In this document: piece after piece, positions 34,090 to 45,673 of the stretch | Layout of the letters: each line of letters opens with the position of its first letter | How positions within the stretch are numbered: the first letter of the stretch is position 1 | DNA from: Notospermus geniculatus | Taxonomy: Eukaryota > Nemertea > Pilidiophora > Heteronemertea > Lineidae | Direction of reading: 5' to 3' | Assembly (NCBI GenBank): GCA_002633025.1 | Contig: NMRB01000486.1 | Location: 110,550-174,549, forward strand | DNA: 64,000 nt | Program-made: the position numbers and the translations under genes | The notes under the pieces: generated by a model | What the model was told of the DNA's origin: nothing | Seen by the model: only the letters and a program-made list of their open reading frames with translations | The model's database searches: none

Positions 34090-34496
34090 TTAACAAGTTG
34101 TCTTGACGACAAGGTCCATACCGCCGGTTTCTATTCCACAAAGGAGACATTAATTCCTCTCCACGCCTCTTGAGGTGAATCAAAGTCCTTTGACTTTGTA
34201 GCCAAAAGGTGTCTCTTGTCGCTAAAAAACGAGCCCACCAAACAAGCATTTCTTTACAGCTAAGCCAGTATTTTTTTTTTCTCTCAGCGTCGTGGCCCTT
34301 AAACGCAGCGACATTGAATCTAATTAACGTATGGCCTGTTTAACCAACACGGAATTGTCTCCGCTTTCTCCTAGCCTTGTTAATCAAGAATGCAGTGTAA
34401 TTACCATGTTAGTACTCAGGGGACTGAGGATGCTGCAAACACGTCAATTTTCTTAGGGATCGGATGTGATGAAGTCTAACCTGAGCCAAGGATATT

Positions 34497-34540
34497 NNNN
34501 NNNNNNNNNNNNNNNNNNNNNNNNNNNNNNNNNNNNNNNN
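34497..34540. other. Assembly gap, 44 Ns
   Basis: A run of Ns with unique-looking flanks. Confidence 0.99.
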
Positions 34541-35520
34541 TTGGAATCCGGCATTTTACATCAGAAGTTTCAAAATTTAACACTTCAGCCGCTAAATGTA
34601 GATCTTATGAATACCCAAATATCCTAATGGTTGAGATTCAAACCCGAGATGTTCCCGTAATCGAGGTCCAAACTCCACCGAAAGAAAATTTGATGCTCGG
34701 GCTGGTCGGTCCGACGCCCTAACAGACATCTAGGCCTAGGTGTGACCTTGATCAGCACTTTCTCTCTCCCCTTGTATAGACGAATGAGGGGAAAATCTGC
34801 GTTCCGCAAATTTTTTCTCGAAACCAAATATTGGCTCTCAAGGCTGAATGCATCATATACATGTAAAGACAAAAGTCAACATTAGATAAAAAATGCGACT
34901 GTTTCAATTCGTAGCATGAATAACGAAGACACGTCGAGAATGATATTCAGTCAGTTTAGATATACTGTTACTCGCCACAGTAAATCATATTTGAAAATAA
35001 ATTGAGAAAAAGGGAGTCAAGTACCACGGAGACTCAATAAATTTAAACATTTGTGCTCTTGAAAAACACTTTATCCTTGGTCCGCTAGGAGATTGAATCG
35101 CTCTGCACACTCCCAGTAGCCCAGTTAGTTTCTTTTCGACTTGGAACTTCTACATGCTGTATTTGTTTGGTACACCATTCGTGCATGTACTGAAGAGGTT
35201 CGCCGGTTCAACATACCAAAAGTTGTTTCTTATCGACCATGTTGTGTATCATATTACCTATGGTATAATCTTCAGTTTGGTCCTTGAAGTAGTACATGTA
35301 TAAAAAAAAGTCAAAGCAACTTCAGCGTGATATTGCCGTCTGGAAATTCAAAGGCGATTAATAGGAAGTTGATGGAAAGTTTGCACTTCTCTTTTTGAAC
35401 AACCCGATCCTAATCCCACCATGCAATCGCTGAGCCTATTTTTTCGCCCACGTAGTTTGTTTTTGTCACCGTGGTAAAAAGCACCCAGTGGGTATTGGAA
35501 TATAAATGTATTAGATTTTT
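34541..35520. other. Stretch with nothing recognised
   Basis: Short ORFs only. Neither repeats nor RNA-gene signals were noticed. Confidence 0.4.
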
Positions 35521-35820
35521 CCATCGCGGCCATAGCTTTGGCCCTGGTGAGTACGGATGAGGCCATCTCAGGCTACTCATGTTCCTCACTTTTGGATGGG
35601 GTCTTTTACTTGCCCTTGCAAGGCACAAGGTACAAGGCGCCACGTCTTAAGGCCAATTCATACTTCTCCGTTTTACGCTTTGCGCTTGTCCGTTTCCTAT
35701 GTTTATGTGTGGTATCAAAAATAAAATTACTTTTTCCTACCACGCATTCACATAGGAAACGGACACGCGCAAAGCGCAAACGTATGAATCTACCTTTACT
35801 GTCTCATGCGATGGGTCCAG
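35521..35820 (-). mobile_element. Truncated SINE, family A, interrupted by a MITE
   Basis: The 3' half of family A is present on the minus strand (GGATGGGGTCTTTTACTTGC, CTTGCAAGGCACAAGG on the plus strand). It breaks at GCCACGTCTTA. The sequence then resumes after 35,795 as TTACTGTCTCATGCGATGG, which matches the next part of the SINE. The tRNA-like head is missing. Confidence 0.8.
35650..35795. mobile_element. PIF/Harbinger-like MITE, family F6, nested in a SINE
   Basis: It is a 146-base near-palindrome with arms of about 60 bases: AGGCCAATTCATAC at the left and GTATGAATCTACCT at the right. Both arms carry GTCCGTTTCCTATG and GCTTTGCGC motifs. TTA duplicates flank it (35,647-35,649 and 35,796-35,798). 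The SINE around it gives the pre-insertion sequence, which confirms the boundaries. Confidence 0.88.
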
Positions 35821-36222
35821 TGGGTCGTCGTTGGCGTCTAGAATACAGTGTGTATATCGTTTTGCTTCGCTAGTAATTGTCGAAAAAAACTTTTTTTCCC
35901 ACACAATGTCCCAGTTATCCTGTAACAGGTGCGAAATATACGGTATCCGGGCCATCTCGGTCAAATTGTCAATTTTTTCTTCATATTTTTTTTGTACACA
36001 CAGTCGATAACTGCGCAAAGCGATACATTTAATGAGGAAGCACATCACGAAGATATCTTTTTTCAAATCAAAGAGGTACTTGATACGTGGTCGCTGAACA
36101 AGAAGTGCATTTTCCTCCGCCTTGCCCAGAAAATGAAACAAGCAGCTACATCCATTTTATTAGGTGTTTCGTCGTTCGCTAAGTCGCAGTTGAGAAATAA
36201 TCACACGCAACTTTTGTCCTGA

Positions 36223-36341
36223 ACCTTATTCACAAAGCACCCCGTATTGACTTGTCGGGCTGATAGTGAACAATAGGTTCCCCCGAAAGGACAATAGTTC
36301 ACGCACTCTGTTAAGTTACGAGAGCTTCGTGAATAAGGTGC
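36223..36341. mobile_element. Small foldback, ACCTTATTCAC termini
   Basis: ACCTTATTCACAAAGC at the left and GCTTCGTGAATAAGGT at the right are inverted, around about 85 bases that include GACAATAGTTCACGC. It has no ORF. Confidence 0.65.
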
Positions 36342-36944
36342 CAGAACAACACAGTTCCTGTCGTTACTCATAACAACACCAACATAAAGATGTTCTTTCG
36401 TGCTTTTTCTGATTTCTCGAACATTTGGTATTTTCCCAAGGCGTTTTCCTATTTCAAATTCCTAACGAACGTTTTAGCTATCTCTCTTAACATGGGGGAA
36501 ATCGTTTTTGTTCCCCCAGGAAATTAACTGGAGGCATCTGGTCCTATTAAGGTGGAAAAACTTCAATATGGAAGTCATTAATTCTTTCCTATCAAGCACT
36601 TGAAAAACTTAAAGCGGCGAAGAGACATTAGGAAGACAGATCGTTAGCAATTGGTTGTGAATCACCAATTATTTTGAATGTTTTAACCATGGTCCCTCCT
36701 CAAATTCGCTGGATTCACTTTTTTGACTCTATTCACCCACTGTGTTGTTGTTGTTGTTGCTGAAGTCGGCTGCTGCAGCAGTGAGAATTTGAACAACGAC
36801 TTCACTTAGTAAGAAAGCTGACTGCGGCAAACACCCGCACTTAGCACCGAGGGGCTAAGTTTGGAGCAGGGCACTGGCTGTCAAAACAGCATGCCAATAA
36901 CTTGGTAAATGTTCTGATGATTAAGTTCATAAGCACATATTGAA
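36342..36944. other. Stretch with little recognised
   Basis: A short GTT microsatellite at 36,741-36,758 followed by CTGCTGCAGCAG. No gene or element was recognised. Confidence 0.4.
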
Positions 36945-36948
36945 TTAA

Positions 36949-37128
36949 AGCGAATCGATAGCGGATTTTGTTTACATTTGGCTGGTGTTTGTAAACACAA
37001 AATTCAGCTAATCAAAATGCACGAAAATTTCTTTGTTGACATTCTGGAGAGGTTTGTTTACATTTTTCAAATTCGTCCCCTTTCAAATTCTATTTCTAAA
37101 AATCAATTTTTTTCGCTATCGATTCGCT
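36949..37128. mobile_element. TTAA-flanked MITE, AGCGAATCGATAGCG termini
   Basis: Perfect 15-base inverted termini AGCGAATCGATAGCG and CGCTATCGATTCGCT are flanked by TTAA at 36,945-36,948 and 37,129-37,132. TTAA target duplications are characteristic of piggyBac and Kolobok-type transposons. The internal 150 bases are AT-rich without an ORF. Confidence 0.75.
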
Positions 37129-37153
37129 TTAATCGAGATTTCGACATTGACTA

Positions 37154-37252
37154 GCAGGTAAATGGTAAAGGGCCAAATGCTTTTACTACAGATTTGTACA
37201 ACATTGCCTGGTGCATCTGTATTGAAAAATTCAAGTAGAAGCATTTACCTAG
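37154..37252. repeat. Imperfect hairpin
   Basis: AGGTAAATG...AAATGCTTTTACTACAGAT and the inverted ATCTGTATTG...GTAGAAGCATTTACCT form a stem with a loop around ACAACATTGCC. It may be a decayed foldback element. Confidence 0.5.
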
Positions 37253-38289
37253 TCTTTATTCATATGACCAATTGATTCGCACATGCTAACTTTGGACAGA
37301 GGTTTACACCTCAAATGCATTTTTGTTCATTTTACCAAATGAAGGTTCATGTGCGATGTTAGATTTCCTCCTAACCTGAAAGAACCCAACGAGCAGTTCT
37401 GAAAACAATCCAGAGACATACTTCTGCTGGGCCCAGGAGTTTCCCCTTTACGTTTTGACTTGATACGGTACGTAAGGAACGTGTCCAAAATATTTCTCGG
37501 AAAGGACGCTCACCTTGCAACTACAGATTTTCCACCTTTTTTTATATTATGTTTGAAGTTCCCCCTCCCCATGTTCCTCATTACCACACGTGGACGGTAA
37601 ATATACTTTCATCCGTTTACTGTCAAAGTTTTTGCACCAGTTGTGCAGAATGGTAAAACATCGTTCAAGGAGAAAATGCCTCGTGTGTCGCTAAAATTAC
37701 ATGTCTTATTAATAGTCGTGTAACTCGCCTGGAGGTGAGGTGAGCATTAATGTCAGGCGGGCGTGCTTCCAAATTACTTACTGACGGGCGTGTGGCGTGA
37801 TTGGTTCAATTTTGCGACATCGTTTTTATGCGACTGGTTTGCGGCAATTGTACATTAGCTCCTAGTTCAACCAACTCCATCAGATGCAACCATTATAGTT
37901 ACAGTGTGTTTATTAAGCACTTTGGAGATGTACTTTAATAAAGTAATCGTATATTCCGAAACTTCGTTACAAAAAGAATCGAACCGAGGTTTCCCGGGTA
38001 GGTTTCAATCTTTCCAAAGAAACTGCTGATTTATGTCGGAAGATAGAGCACGTGAGATTGCCAAAATTTATGACAGCGCCAAAGGTACATGTAGCCGTAC
38101 GATTAACCCTACAGCGATATGACATCAATAGGAGCTGTCAGTCAACTGACCAATAGGTGTCACTACGGCCCAATTCAATGCCCGGCGGACCCATTCATGG
38201 TTGACTGAGCACCAATCAGGAGAATTTTCTATTGTATTGGTTCGCTAGAACTTTTGCTGCCGTCTTTTGGCGCAGCTGACTGCTCCTAT
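37253..38289. other. Stretch with nothing recognised
   Basis: No ORF longer than 60 codons occurs and no repeats were noticed. Being unusually free of elements, it may merit comparison with related species. Confidence 0.4.
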
Positions 38290-38470
38290 TACGGAGGTTT
38301 AGAAATCAAACGATAAACGTAAACTTTATGACAACCTTATTTTTCATACACTGTACATGTATATACTACACATTCACCAGATTTTCATATTGCATTTTCG
38401 GTACAAAAATAACGTTGTCGTTAACGTTTACGTTTACCCTTTACTATCCTTTGATTTCTAAACCTCCCTA
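38290..38470. mobile_element. Palindromic MITE, family F2a
   Basis: It starts TACGGAGGTTTAGAAATCAA and ends TTGATTTCTAAACCTCCCTA, with the ACGATAAACGTAAAC core. The flanks read TATTA on both sides (including the element-proximal TA). The right arm has a short extra CCCTTTACTAT. Confidence 0.85.
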
Positions 38471-39040
38471 TTAACCTGACTTTACGAGGTGAAAATGGGC
38501 ACAAACCAAGCCTAATCCGACAACACATTACAAGTTTCTAGGTCATAAAGGGTTCACATGATTTCATCTCCCAAATGACGAGCAAAGAAAATGCTTTCCA
38601 CGTGAAGATTCCCCCAAGACACAACAGTCTATCACGAGCGATTATCCCATACCAAGCAGCCGCTAGCAAGCTACTGCAATAATGACCAAATCAAGAATAC
38701 GCATAATAATACATACATAACGTGGGCCAGAGGCACTCGGCGTCTGCTACATGATGGTGATAGCAACAGTCAGATTACAGGCTAGTGGGTCTTCACGCAT
38801 ATTGGATCAGACTGTCGTTATGTTCTCCACATAACGGAAGTGCACCGTACTTCCGACCGCATTGGCACACACGATCTTCTGGTATGCGTCAACCGCATTG
38901 GCTGTAAAAATTGAAAATTCGGGCGAAGTTGATTTTTGACGAGCTAGCCTGACCAGGAGCCCGAGTTTCCAGCCGAGTGATCGACGTGCCAACCATGCTC
39001 GATTGTGTATTCGACCTTTTATAAGTAATCTATCGGGTAA

Positions 39041-39438
39041 TAGGGAGGTTTCGCAAATCTGACGAAAAACGAATTACGAAATACGAAATTCAACTTCATT
39101 TCCATGACGTAACGTTTTTCTGGAGATGGTTGCTACCACAAATGTCCCTGCAGCCAGTGCGTCTTTTAGCATAGTATGTAAGACCGAGAGAATTATGGCA
39201 CATCTTGAATTTTTAAATTTCCATTTCGTGTCTACGAAGTGGAAACGAAAGATAAATTTCTTTAAAGTTTAATATGCACCGTAACTCTATCGGTCTAATG
39301 CCATACGCTATAAAGAGACACTCTTGCAGCATGCGTATTTGTGGTACCCACCATCTCCTGAAATACATTACGTCATGGAAATGAAGTCCAACTTTGTATT
39401 TCGTACTTCGTGTTTGGTCAGATTTGCGAAACCTCACT
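39041..39438. mobile_element. Foldback MITE, family F2c
   Basis: It starts TAGGGAGGTTTCGCAAATCT and ends AGATTTGCGAAACCTCACT. The two halves (about 190 bases each) are inverted copies sharing GAAATACGAAATTC, TGGAGATGGTTGCTACCACA and TAAATTTCCA segments. Half-length relatives occur at 57,078 and 59,505. It has no ORF. Confidence 0.85.
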
Positions 39439-40105
39439 CACAATAACTCAAAACTCGGACTGGGAACTCAGACTGGATTGACTTGCAGGGTTGGAGAAAC
39501 TCGGGGTAGCCTTACCCAGTCGTAAGCTGACCACTATACAAGGAGTGAGCGTGGCACTCGACGTACCAAGTAAGTCAATGTTGTAGAGAGTGTGGCGGCA
39601 AATCACAACCGCAGGAAATGCGATCCATTTCCGGTAAAGTGAGTAGCCTTCTACTCAAAGCTTACCTCGCCACCATACAATTTCCTGCTCCGTTAGCGCA
39701 AGAAAGACCAACAGGCATGTTAACGGGGACGAGATTGATACCACGGAAAGAGAGAGGACCTTCAACATCGCCTTCTGGACACTTGATGGGAATTTTTCAA
39801 GCGAAATATGTCTGTAGTAGGCCTCATACGGCGAATATGCAGACATTCTGCCCGATTCCCACGATATTTCTGGCTTAAAGGACCACTGTTTGCGATCTCT
39901 ATTGGAAATTTGACTGCCGATGTAGAGGAAGTCACCTAGCGGCAGCATTACCAACTACAAAAGTCCATTACAAAATGTACGTAGTACATGTAAATAGGGT
40001 CCAATGAAGTTAGTCCCTTTAAGTTGGAGAGTGGCGCGGTGGCGCCGGCTGTCGAGAAAAAGTGCCTCGCGAGGCAGAAAACTCACCGAAAATACGCGCA
40101 CACGC
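39439..40105. other. Stretch with nothing recognised
   Basis: Overlapping 86- and 99-codon ORFs on opposite strands at 39,618-39,954 lack recognisable motifs. Confidence 0.35.
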
Positions 40106-40159
40106 GAGCTATCTGCTGAGCAAACGGTCTCGACTGGCTTTATGCTCAGCAGATAGCTC
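40106..40159. repeat. Strong hairpin, 17-base stem
   Basis: GAGCTATCTGCTGAGCA and TGCTCAGCAGATAGCTC are perfect inverted repeats around a 20-base loop. The G+C-rich flank (GGCGCGGTGGCGCC, CTCGCGAG) is unusual for this window. A small structured RNA or a foldback remnant are both possible. Confidence 0.6.
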
Positions 40160-41177
40160 CAGTGTGCGGCAGGCTTTGAGCGAAGAATTTTTGTTAACTT
40201 TTATGAATACCAACCATTAGCTCGTTGTCCAATAATTTCGAATTCACCGACTTGCTTCTGGCTAAACGTCTGGTGTTTTCAGGCAGAATGACAATCTCGC
40301 GTACCTGCTTGTTACGTTGTTAACAATAGAGGAAATCGGTTGCCAACCTTCCTATTCAACCGTAATGACGAAGACGCCCTGGTTTTGGGACGTCATAGAG
40401 TTCCTCGATGTACAGCCGTTGACATAAATTTATCTACACCTGATACATGTATAATACATGTACCTTGAATATTTCAAATGTTACTGCGCCAATTTTAACA
40501 CGGCTTGTTCTACATGTACATAAAAGTATATTTTGTTGGTCATATTTCTGCATCAAAATTAGGAAATATCGTAATTATGTAATAGCTCATCAGAAAAATC
40601 CCTAAAAATCAACATTTTTATTATATGGAATTTTTTTCTGACTTTTGTTGCAGTTTTGATAGAGTGGGACCTTCTAAGGATTTTGCGGTTTGTTTCATAA
40701 AAATCTGTTGAGTGGTTGCTGAGATAATCTCCTCCTGCTAACGGCATGTCCACGTACCGTGTACCTCTATGTAATCGCAATCCAATGGAATATTGCTTGC
40801 AGACACCCTTATAAATGCCCACAGTATTAATACGATGACCACTCATAAAAGGCGCAGTAGAAGATGAATTGCCTAATAACGTGGTCTGTATAGTATGCCA
40901 TATATTCCTCCTTACCTCTCAATAAACGGATCATGAAATCATAAATGTCTGCTTTCCTGGAATAGCCGTTGTTCCGGCGTATTCGTATACTAGAGGGACC
41001 CACGAGGGATCAATTGGCTCTCGATTTACCTGGGTAAGTTTGAGTTACGTCCGGTAGACGTTCAATCAACACATTTTGGCTTGATCGGTATGGCAGTGGA
41101 CGAAGACTCTTGGAGGAAAAAACGACCAGCGTCACCCTATGCAGCCTGTCATTGCACAACCAATAACAATGGAAGCG
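40160..41177. other. Stretch with nothing recognised
   Basis: Short ORFs only. TACATGTA palindromes occur near 40,445 and 40,515. Confidence 0.4.
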
Positions 41178-41446
41178 TGGGAATGAACAATAGGTTTTGG
41201 AAAAAGGCGAATGAACAATAGGTTTTGGAAAAGGGCGAACGAACAAGGCTTTGGAAAAGGGCGAACGAACAATAGGCTTTGGAAACAGGCGAATGGACAA
41301 TAGGGTTTGGAAAAGGGCGAACGAACAATAGGTTTTTGGAAAGGGCGAACGAACAATAGGTTTAGGAAACGGGAGAATGAACAATAGGGTTTGGAAACGG
41401 GCGAATGAACAATAGGGTTTGATAAAGGGCGAACGAACAATAGGGT
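41178..41446. repeat. ~30-base minisatellite, nine to ten units
   Basis: Units follow the pattern GAACGAACAATAGG, GTTTTGGAAA, AGGGC, with variants GAATGAACAATAGG and GGCTTTGG. The minus-strand translation gives an artefactual VRPFPKP-like repeat. Confidence 0.95.
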
Positions 41447-42279
41447 TTACAGTATGATCAGCTAAGTCGGATAAAATATGACGAACCAGGGTTTATGGTG
41501 AACAAATTCGCCTGAAACCTTCAGGGCTGACCACTTAAAATCTCTGAAAGCGCAAACGAGTGACAACTGAAAGGACGTCACTGCGGGTGTCTTCCGACAG
41601 GCACTATCCAGGCATGCAATCAAGTAAAGATTTGACTGGTAACTTTCAAATGTTTTATCAGGACTTGTTGAGAAGGTATCAATTCCCCGTTGAGAGACGC
41701 GATTAGAGTGCGTACATCTTAAAACTGCGAGGTAATGTTTTGGTGGAATCTACTCCGACCCTTCTAGGTCATCAAAAATCGATGTTTCCTAATGCATTTG
41801 ATGATCGAGGGATGAGGAAAAAAACGACGCGTTATCAAGAAAGTACTAGACACTTAGCAACTAGTAGAACAATTCGATCAACCAATCATCACATCCACTC
41901 AAAATACGGCAACCAATCAGAACGCATCTAGAAAGTCATCAATTATATCTCAACAATGCGGTAATGTGGCGGGGCGGACAAGAGCCGGAACCTGCCATTA
42001 TTCGTGAAACCAGTTATTAGAGCCATTAACCGTGCTAATTCACTCGCCGTGAAAACATTACCCGATCAGGGAGCGTTTCATTATCGTTATCTGCACGCAA
42101 ACCTCATTTTCGCATTAACTAGCCGAGAACTGGGGCATATTCTTAAAACAATGGTTAATGCACCAGTTGCACAACGGTACTAAAGTCACCATTATTGGAT
42201 TGACATCTTTCCCGCCTTTAAAAGGTTAAGATCTGTAGCTACGACTCCCAAACCAACTCCCACTCCGAGTTCGTAGAAT
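41447..42279. other. Stretch with little recognised
   Basis: The part at 42,000-42,130 carries several TTAT/ATTA-type motifs but no clear module. No gene was recognised. Confidence 0.35.
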
Positions 42280-42409
42280 CCAGGGCCCATATTCATAAAA
42301 CCTTGCTAGGCTTAGCTACTAGCTAAAGTGCCCAGTTTGAACAGACCAATGAACACAACTAGCAACTAACTAAGCTACATGTAGCAATGTTTTATGAATA
42401 GGCGCCCAG
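42280..42409. mobile_element. Small foldback, TATTCATAAAAC arms
   Basis: CAGGGCCCATATTCATAAAA and TTTTATGAATAGGCGCCCAG are imperfect inverted ends, followed inward by CTTGCTA and TAGCAATG. The left inner part has CTTAGCTACTAGCTA; the right has CTAACTAAGCTACATGTAGC. Confidence 0.7.
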
Positions 42410-43357
42410 ACTTTTCACGTGGGAGACTTTTTTCCACTCAAGCGGTTTCTATTCGCTTTTCCGACATTGTCCGAGATTGAAGACGCCATTGCTTTGGAAA
42501 ACCCCGTTGTATTTGATGACGTAGTTCACAAAAAGAGAACCATCTGGAGTCGGAGTCAGAACGTTATCTTAACCTCCCTATTGCCTGCCTTGGTCCTGCT
42601 GGCACTGCGGAGACAAATGTAATTTATCATAATCAGTATTTATTTCTTTTTAAAGTGATTTAGTATAGAATATCGTTCTTGTAGTCCAGCTTGTCCAGAT
42701 TTTGACATAAATTGTGCACTTTTTGATAAAAGCATATTCAATTTGAAATCGACATCTCATGAGTCAACCCACTTGTTACTGTTTCGGCATCAACTATGAA
42801 CTTTAGAGGTCATGTCTGTCAACTGGATGGCCACGTCTCAAAGGAATTACTGCTCCGCCAACACAACACAAAAAGGGGGAAGCCAGATCGACGAAACGAA
42901 ATCACCCGCTTGTAGCAAAAACCAGCCCGGCGTACAAGGGAAGCGGAATCCCGTCACGGAGTGGTATTCCATCAAATTGTCACTGACAGGTTAAGTCCCA
43001 ACTGATGCCCTCGAGTTTGTAGAATGGAAGGGAGTTTTATTCACATCATTCAGGATGAGAGGAATTCTATAATACGTTAATGCGTTATAAATATTTCAGG
43101 GTGACAGTGGCACTCACGTGTCTCGCGGGGAGGGTGGTTGTCCCGCAGTGTTAACACTCATCATCGTTGACATAACGTCGTCTATTTGCGGCGTTCGCTT
43201 TTTTCAGCTGCTTCAATTTGCCTTTGTTTTACAACTGCTTGCAAACTGTCGGTGTTGTTTGTAAAAATATTTGGAAGTGACTTGGTGCAAAATTCAATAA
43301 AACATCAGTAAATCAAGTTAAACTAGTGCAATTTTCCTTTTGTTAGCGTAGCCATAA
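42410..43357. other. Stretch with nothing recognised
   Basis: A 67-codon plus-strand ORF at 42,419-42,622 (hydrophobic C-terminus SLLPALVLLALRRQM) is the only notable frame and is likely chance. Confidence 0.35.
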
Positions 43358-43359
43358 TA

Positions 43360-43837
43360 CACTGGTGGACACTTTCAAAATTCTAAGTCATTTTCCTGTT
43401 ATGCCTTCCTTTTGCCTCTAACCGCTAATTATTTTTTTCTTATTAATCAGAACATTTTTACCTTGGCAAGTGGGTTATATAATCCCCTCTGACTGTCCAT
43501 ACAAAAGTTTATACACAACGGGTTGCTGATCCATGGGCAACAAAAATAATTATGATGGGTGCCATTCAAGCCTCTCTAATTCAAAGGCTAAAGCTAAAGC
43601 TATTGGAGGGGAGAAGTATGGATGAAGCGCATCGTAATTGTCTTTATTATTCATATCAGCAACCCCGTGTCAATAACCTTTGACATGGACAATCTCATGG
43701 GATTATATAACCCACTTGCCAAGGAAAAAATGTTCTGATTAATAAGAAAAATAACTAGTGGTTAGAGGCAAAAGGAAAGCAAAAGAGGAAAATGACTTAG
43801 AATTTTGAAAGTGTCCTAATATTTCTGTCCACCAGTG
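43360..43837. mobile_element. Tc1/mariner-type MITE, family F8
   Basis: Long inverted repeats of about 130 bases start CACTGGTGGACA, and TA flanks the element on each side (43,358-43,359 and 43,838-43,839). Both arms contain AAAATTCTAAGTCATTTTCC, TTTTGCCTCTAACC, TTATTAATCAGAACATTTTT and GGCAAGTGGGTTATATAATC. A TA target duplication points to Tc1/mariner. The 200-base centre has no transposase. The left arm lacks about 15 bases (GAAATATTAG-like) present in the right arm. Confidence 0.88.
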
Positions 43838-43839
43838 TA

Positions 43840-44968
43840 TGTCTTTGCACGAAGGCACCCAAAAATAAAGTAAACAAATGAATAATTAAAATACATGTAA
43901 TGAAATAGCCGTTGGCAATGCTTCAGTAGAAGTGGAACCCCAGAATGCATGCAGTTCAGCCAACAATCCGATATTCGGCACTACCTTGCCTACAAAAACT
44001 CGCCCGATAACAAGACATTTGAGGAACATGGTTTTGTACATGTAGCTTTACACAGAGCAACGACCTTGCCAGTCGAACTGATATTCAAGAATGTCAAAGA
44101 ACTGTATTACAATTCCACAAATGATGCGACAAATATTCCGGAACATGCTCCGAAATCTAAATGATATAAATTGACGCGAACAGAACGCTGGTCCCGCGAG
44201 TAGAACCTTTATTGAAATTTCAATAAGCAGAGAAGATTAATTTTGCCTTTGATGAAGGCACTATTGAAATGCGTGTGGGAAAAATATGACACTATTGGAT
44301 GAAATGCTGTCGATGGATGTTTTTAGATTTCTGCGAACGTTTTCGAGAACGAAGCACGTCGTTATGCAAGGTGAGGATTGTTCGCAAATCACACGCTCAG
44401 TTAAACAAGAATATTGATGGAGGCTGTTGTTCTTCGCCAGTCTTCCATAGAATACCCATTCACAGCGAGATGGGGACTGACTTCTTCGGCACTGATTGCG
44501 TGGGATGTCACCGAGGCATTTTGTTTTCGCCAAAAATTAAACTACCCGGTGACATTTGAGCACAAGTTGATGTAATTTATTTGCCATTAGTGGGTTTAAC
44601 GAGGATTTCTTCCTTTGTTAAAGCCTACTCCAGCAACAGGTGAATCATCGCCAAACGTTCTAGTAGGCCTAACATGGCATTTGCGAAAATTCACTAGTGT
44701 CATTCCTTGGCACCATTTTCACTATTTCACCACAACGCAACAACCTCAGTGCTGCTAGTTCGCGTCTAACAAACTACTTAGCTCGTATATTAATATTTCA
44801 TATTATTAATCCTAAAGCAAGAAATTGTTCCAATAACTCATATAAAATGTACATATTGCCAACAAAACTTGGAGGAGGGGGAATCCGGTCCTACAACTTG
44901 ACACTGTTCCATGTGCCAGCAGGTACAAGTGGTATTCAGTGCCCGAACGAGGTTTAGAGAGAAGCTAT
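43840..44968. other. Stretch with nothing recognised
   Basis: Short ORFs of 71-90 codons on both strands, without motifs. Confidence 0.4.
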
Positions 44969-45088
44969 GGGTCGTATTTTAGAACGTTCCTTTAACGTTA
45001 AGGTCGACCTTAAATCTGTTGTAAAACCATCGAGAACAATAGATTTAAGGTGGACCTTAATGTTAAGGAACGTTCTAAAATACGGCCC
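44969..45088. mobile_element. Palindromic MITE, family F9
   Basis: GGGTCGTATTTTAGAACGTT and AACGTTCTAAAATACGGCCC are inverted, with AAGGTCGACCTTAAATCT and its inverse inside. TAT lies on both sides. A shorter relative with the same terminal wording is at 53,311. Confidence 0.85.
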
Positions 45089-45673
45089 TATGGGTCGGTC
45101 TCTTTGGTGTTCACGCTAAAGGAACGTTCTAGACGGGCCACAGTTTTCTCTCTTGATCAAAGGGAGGAGTACACGTCTCCAGTACGTGGACTTTTCTGCA
45201 ATATGGAAGTGACATCTTACATCAACGTATCAAACTATGTGCCAGAAGCACGGAGAAATTCATTGCACTACCGGTCGACGCCGTGTTTACCATGTTCTCG
45301 CTCTACGCATTAAGCAAAAGCATTGACACATGATAGTTGCAAAGCAAAGTCAATATTAGCACTGCGCTCGTTGAAATTCATGGGTAAGCTGTATTGAACA
45401 TAGGAACTGCAATGGGTAAATATTCGTGGAGAAAAAACGACGTATTAACTGTTCAGATCTAAAGATACATGTACTTCTGCCAACAGCTGCTTAGTGAGAG
45501 AAGGGTCAGATTGGTACATTTTGATGAGATTCCGTGGACAAAGTTTGTGTGGGAGTCAGCTGGTAAACTTGGTGGAAAAGAACAAAGTTGATGGTATACA
45601 AATCGGTTGGTTCAATTTGCGTGACGAATGATGTTTATTTGGTTTGGTAGCAAAGTTCTGGCGGACCAATACA
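45089..45673. other. Stretch with nothing recognised
   Basis: No element or gene was recognised. Confidence 0.4.

Noticed and set aside
35737-36141. 134-codon minus-strand ORF as a gene
   Set aside because: Its C-terminal part runs into the F6 MITE arm and the interrupted SINE, and no motif is recognisable.
41010-41440. Minus-strand ORFs with an RPFPKPIVRS-type repeat, as a repetitive protein
   Set aside because: They follow the 30-base minisatellite. Because its period is divisible by three, two frames stay open by chance.
41178-41446. CRISPR-like array
   Set aside because: Units are contiguous without unique spacers, and the sequence is eukaryotic.
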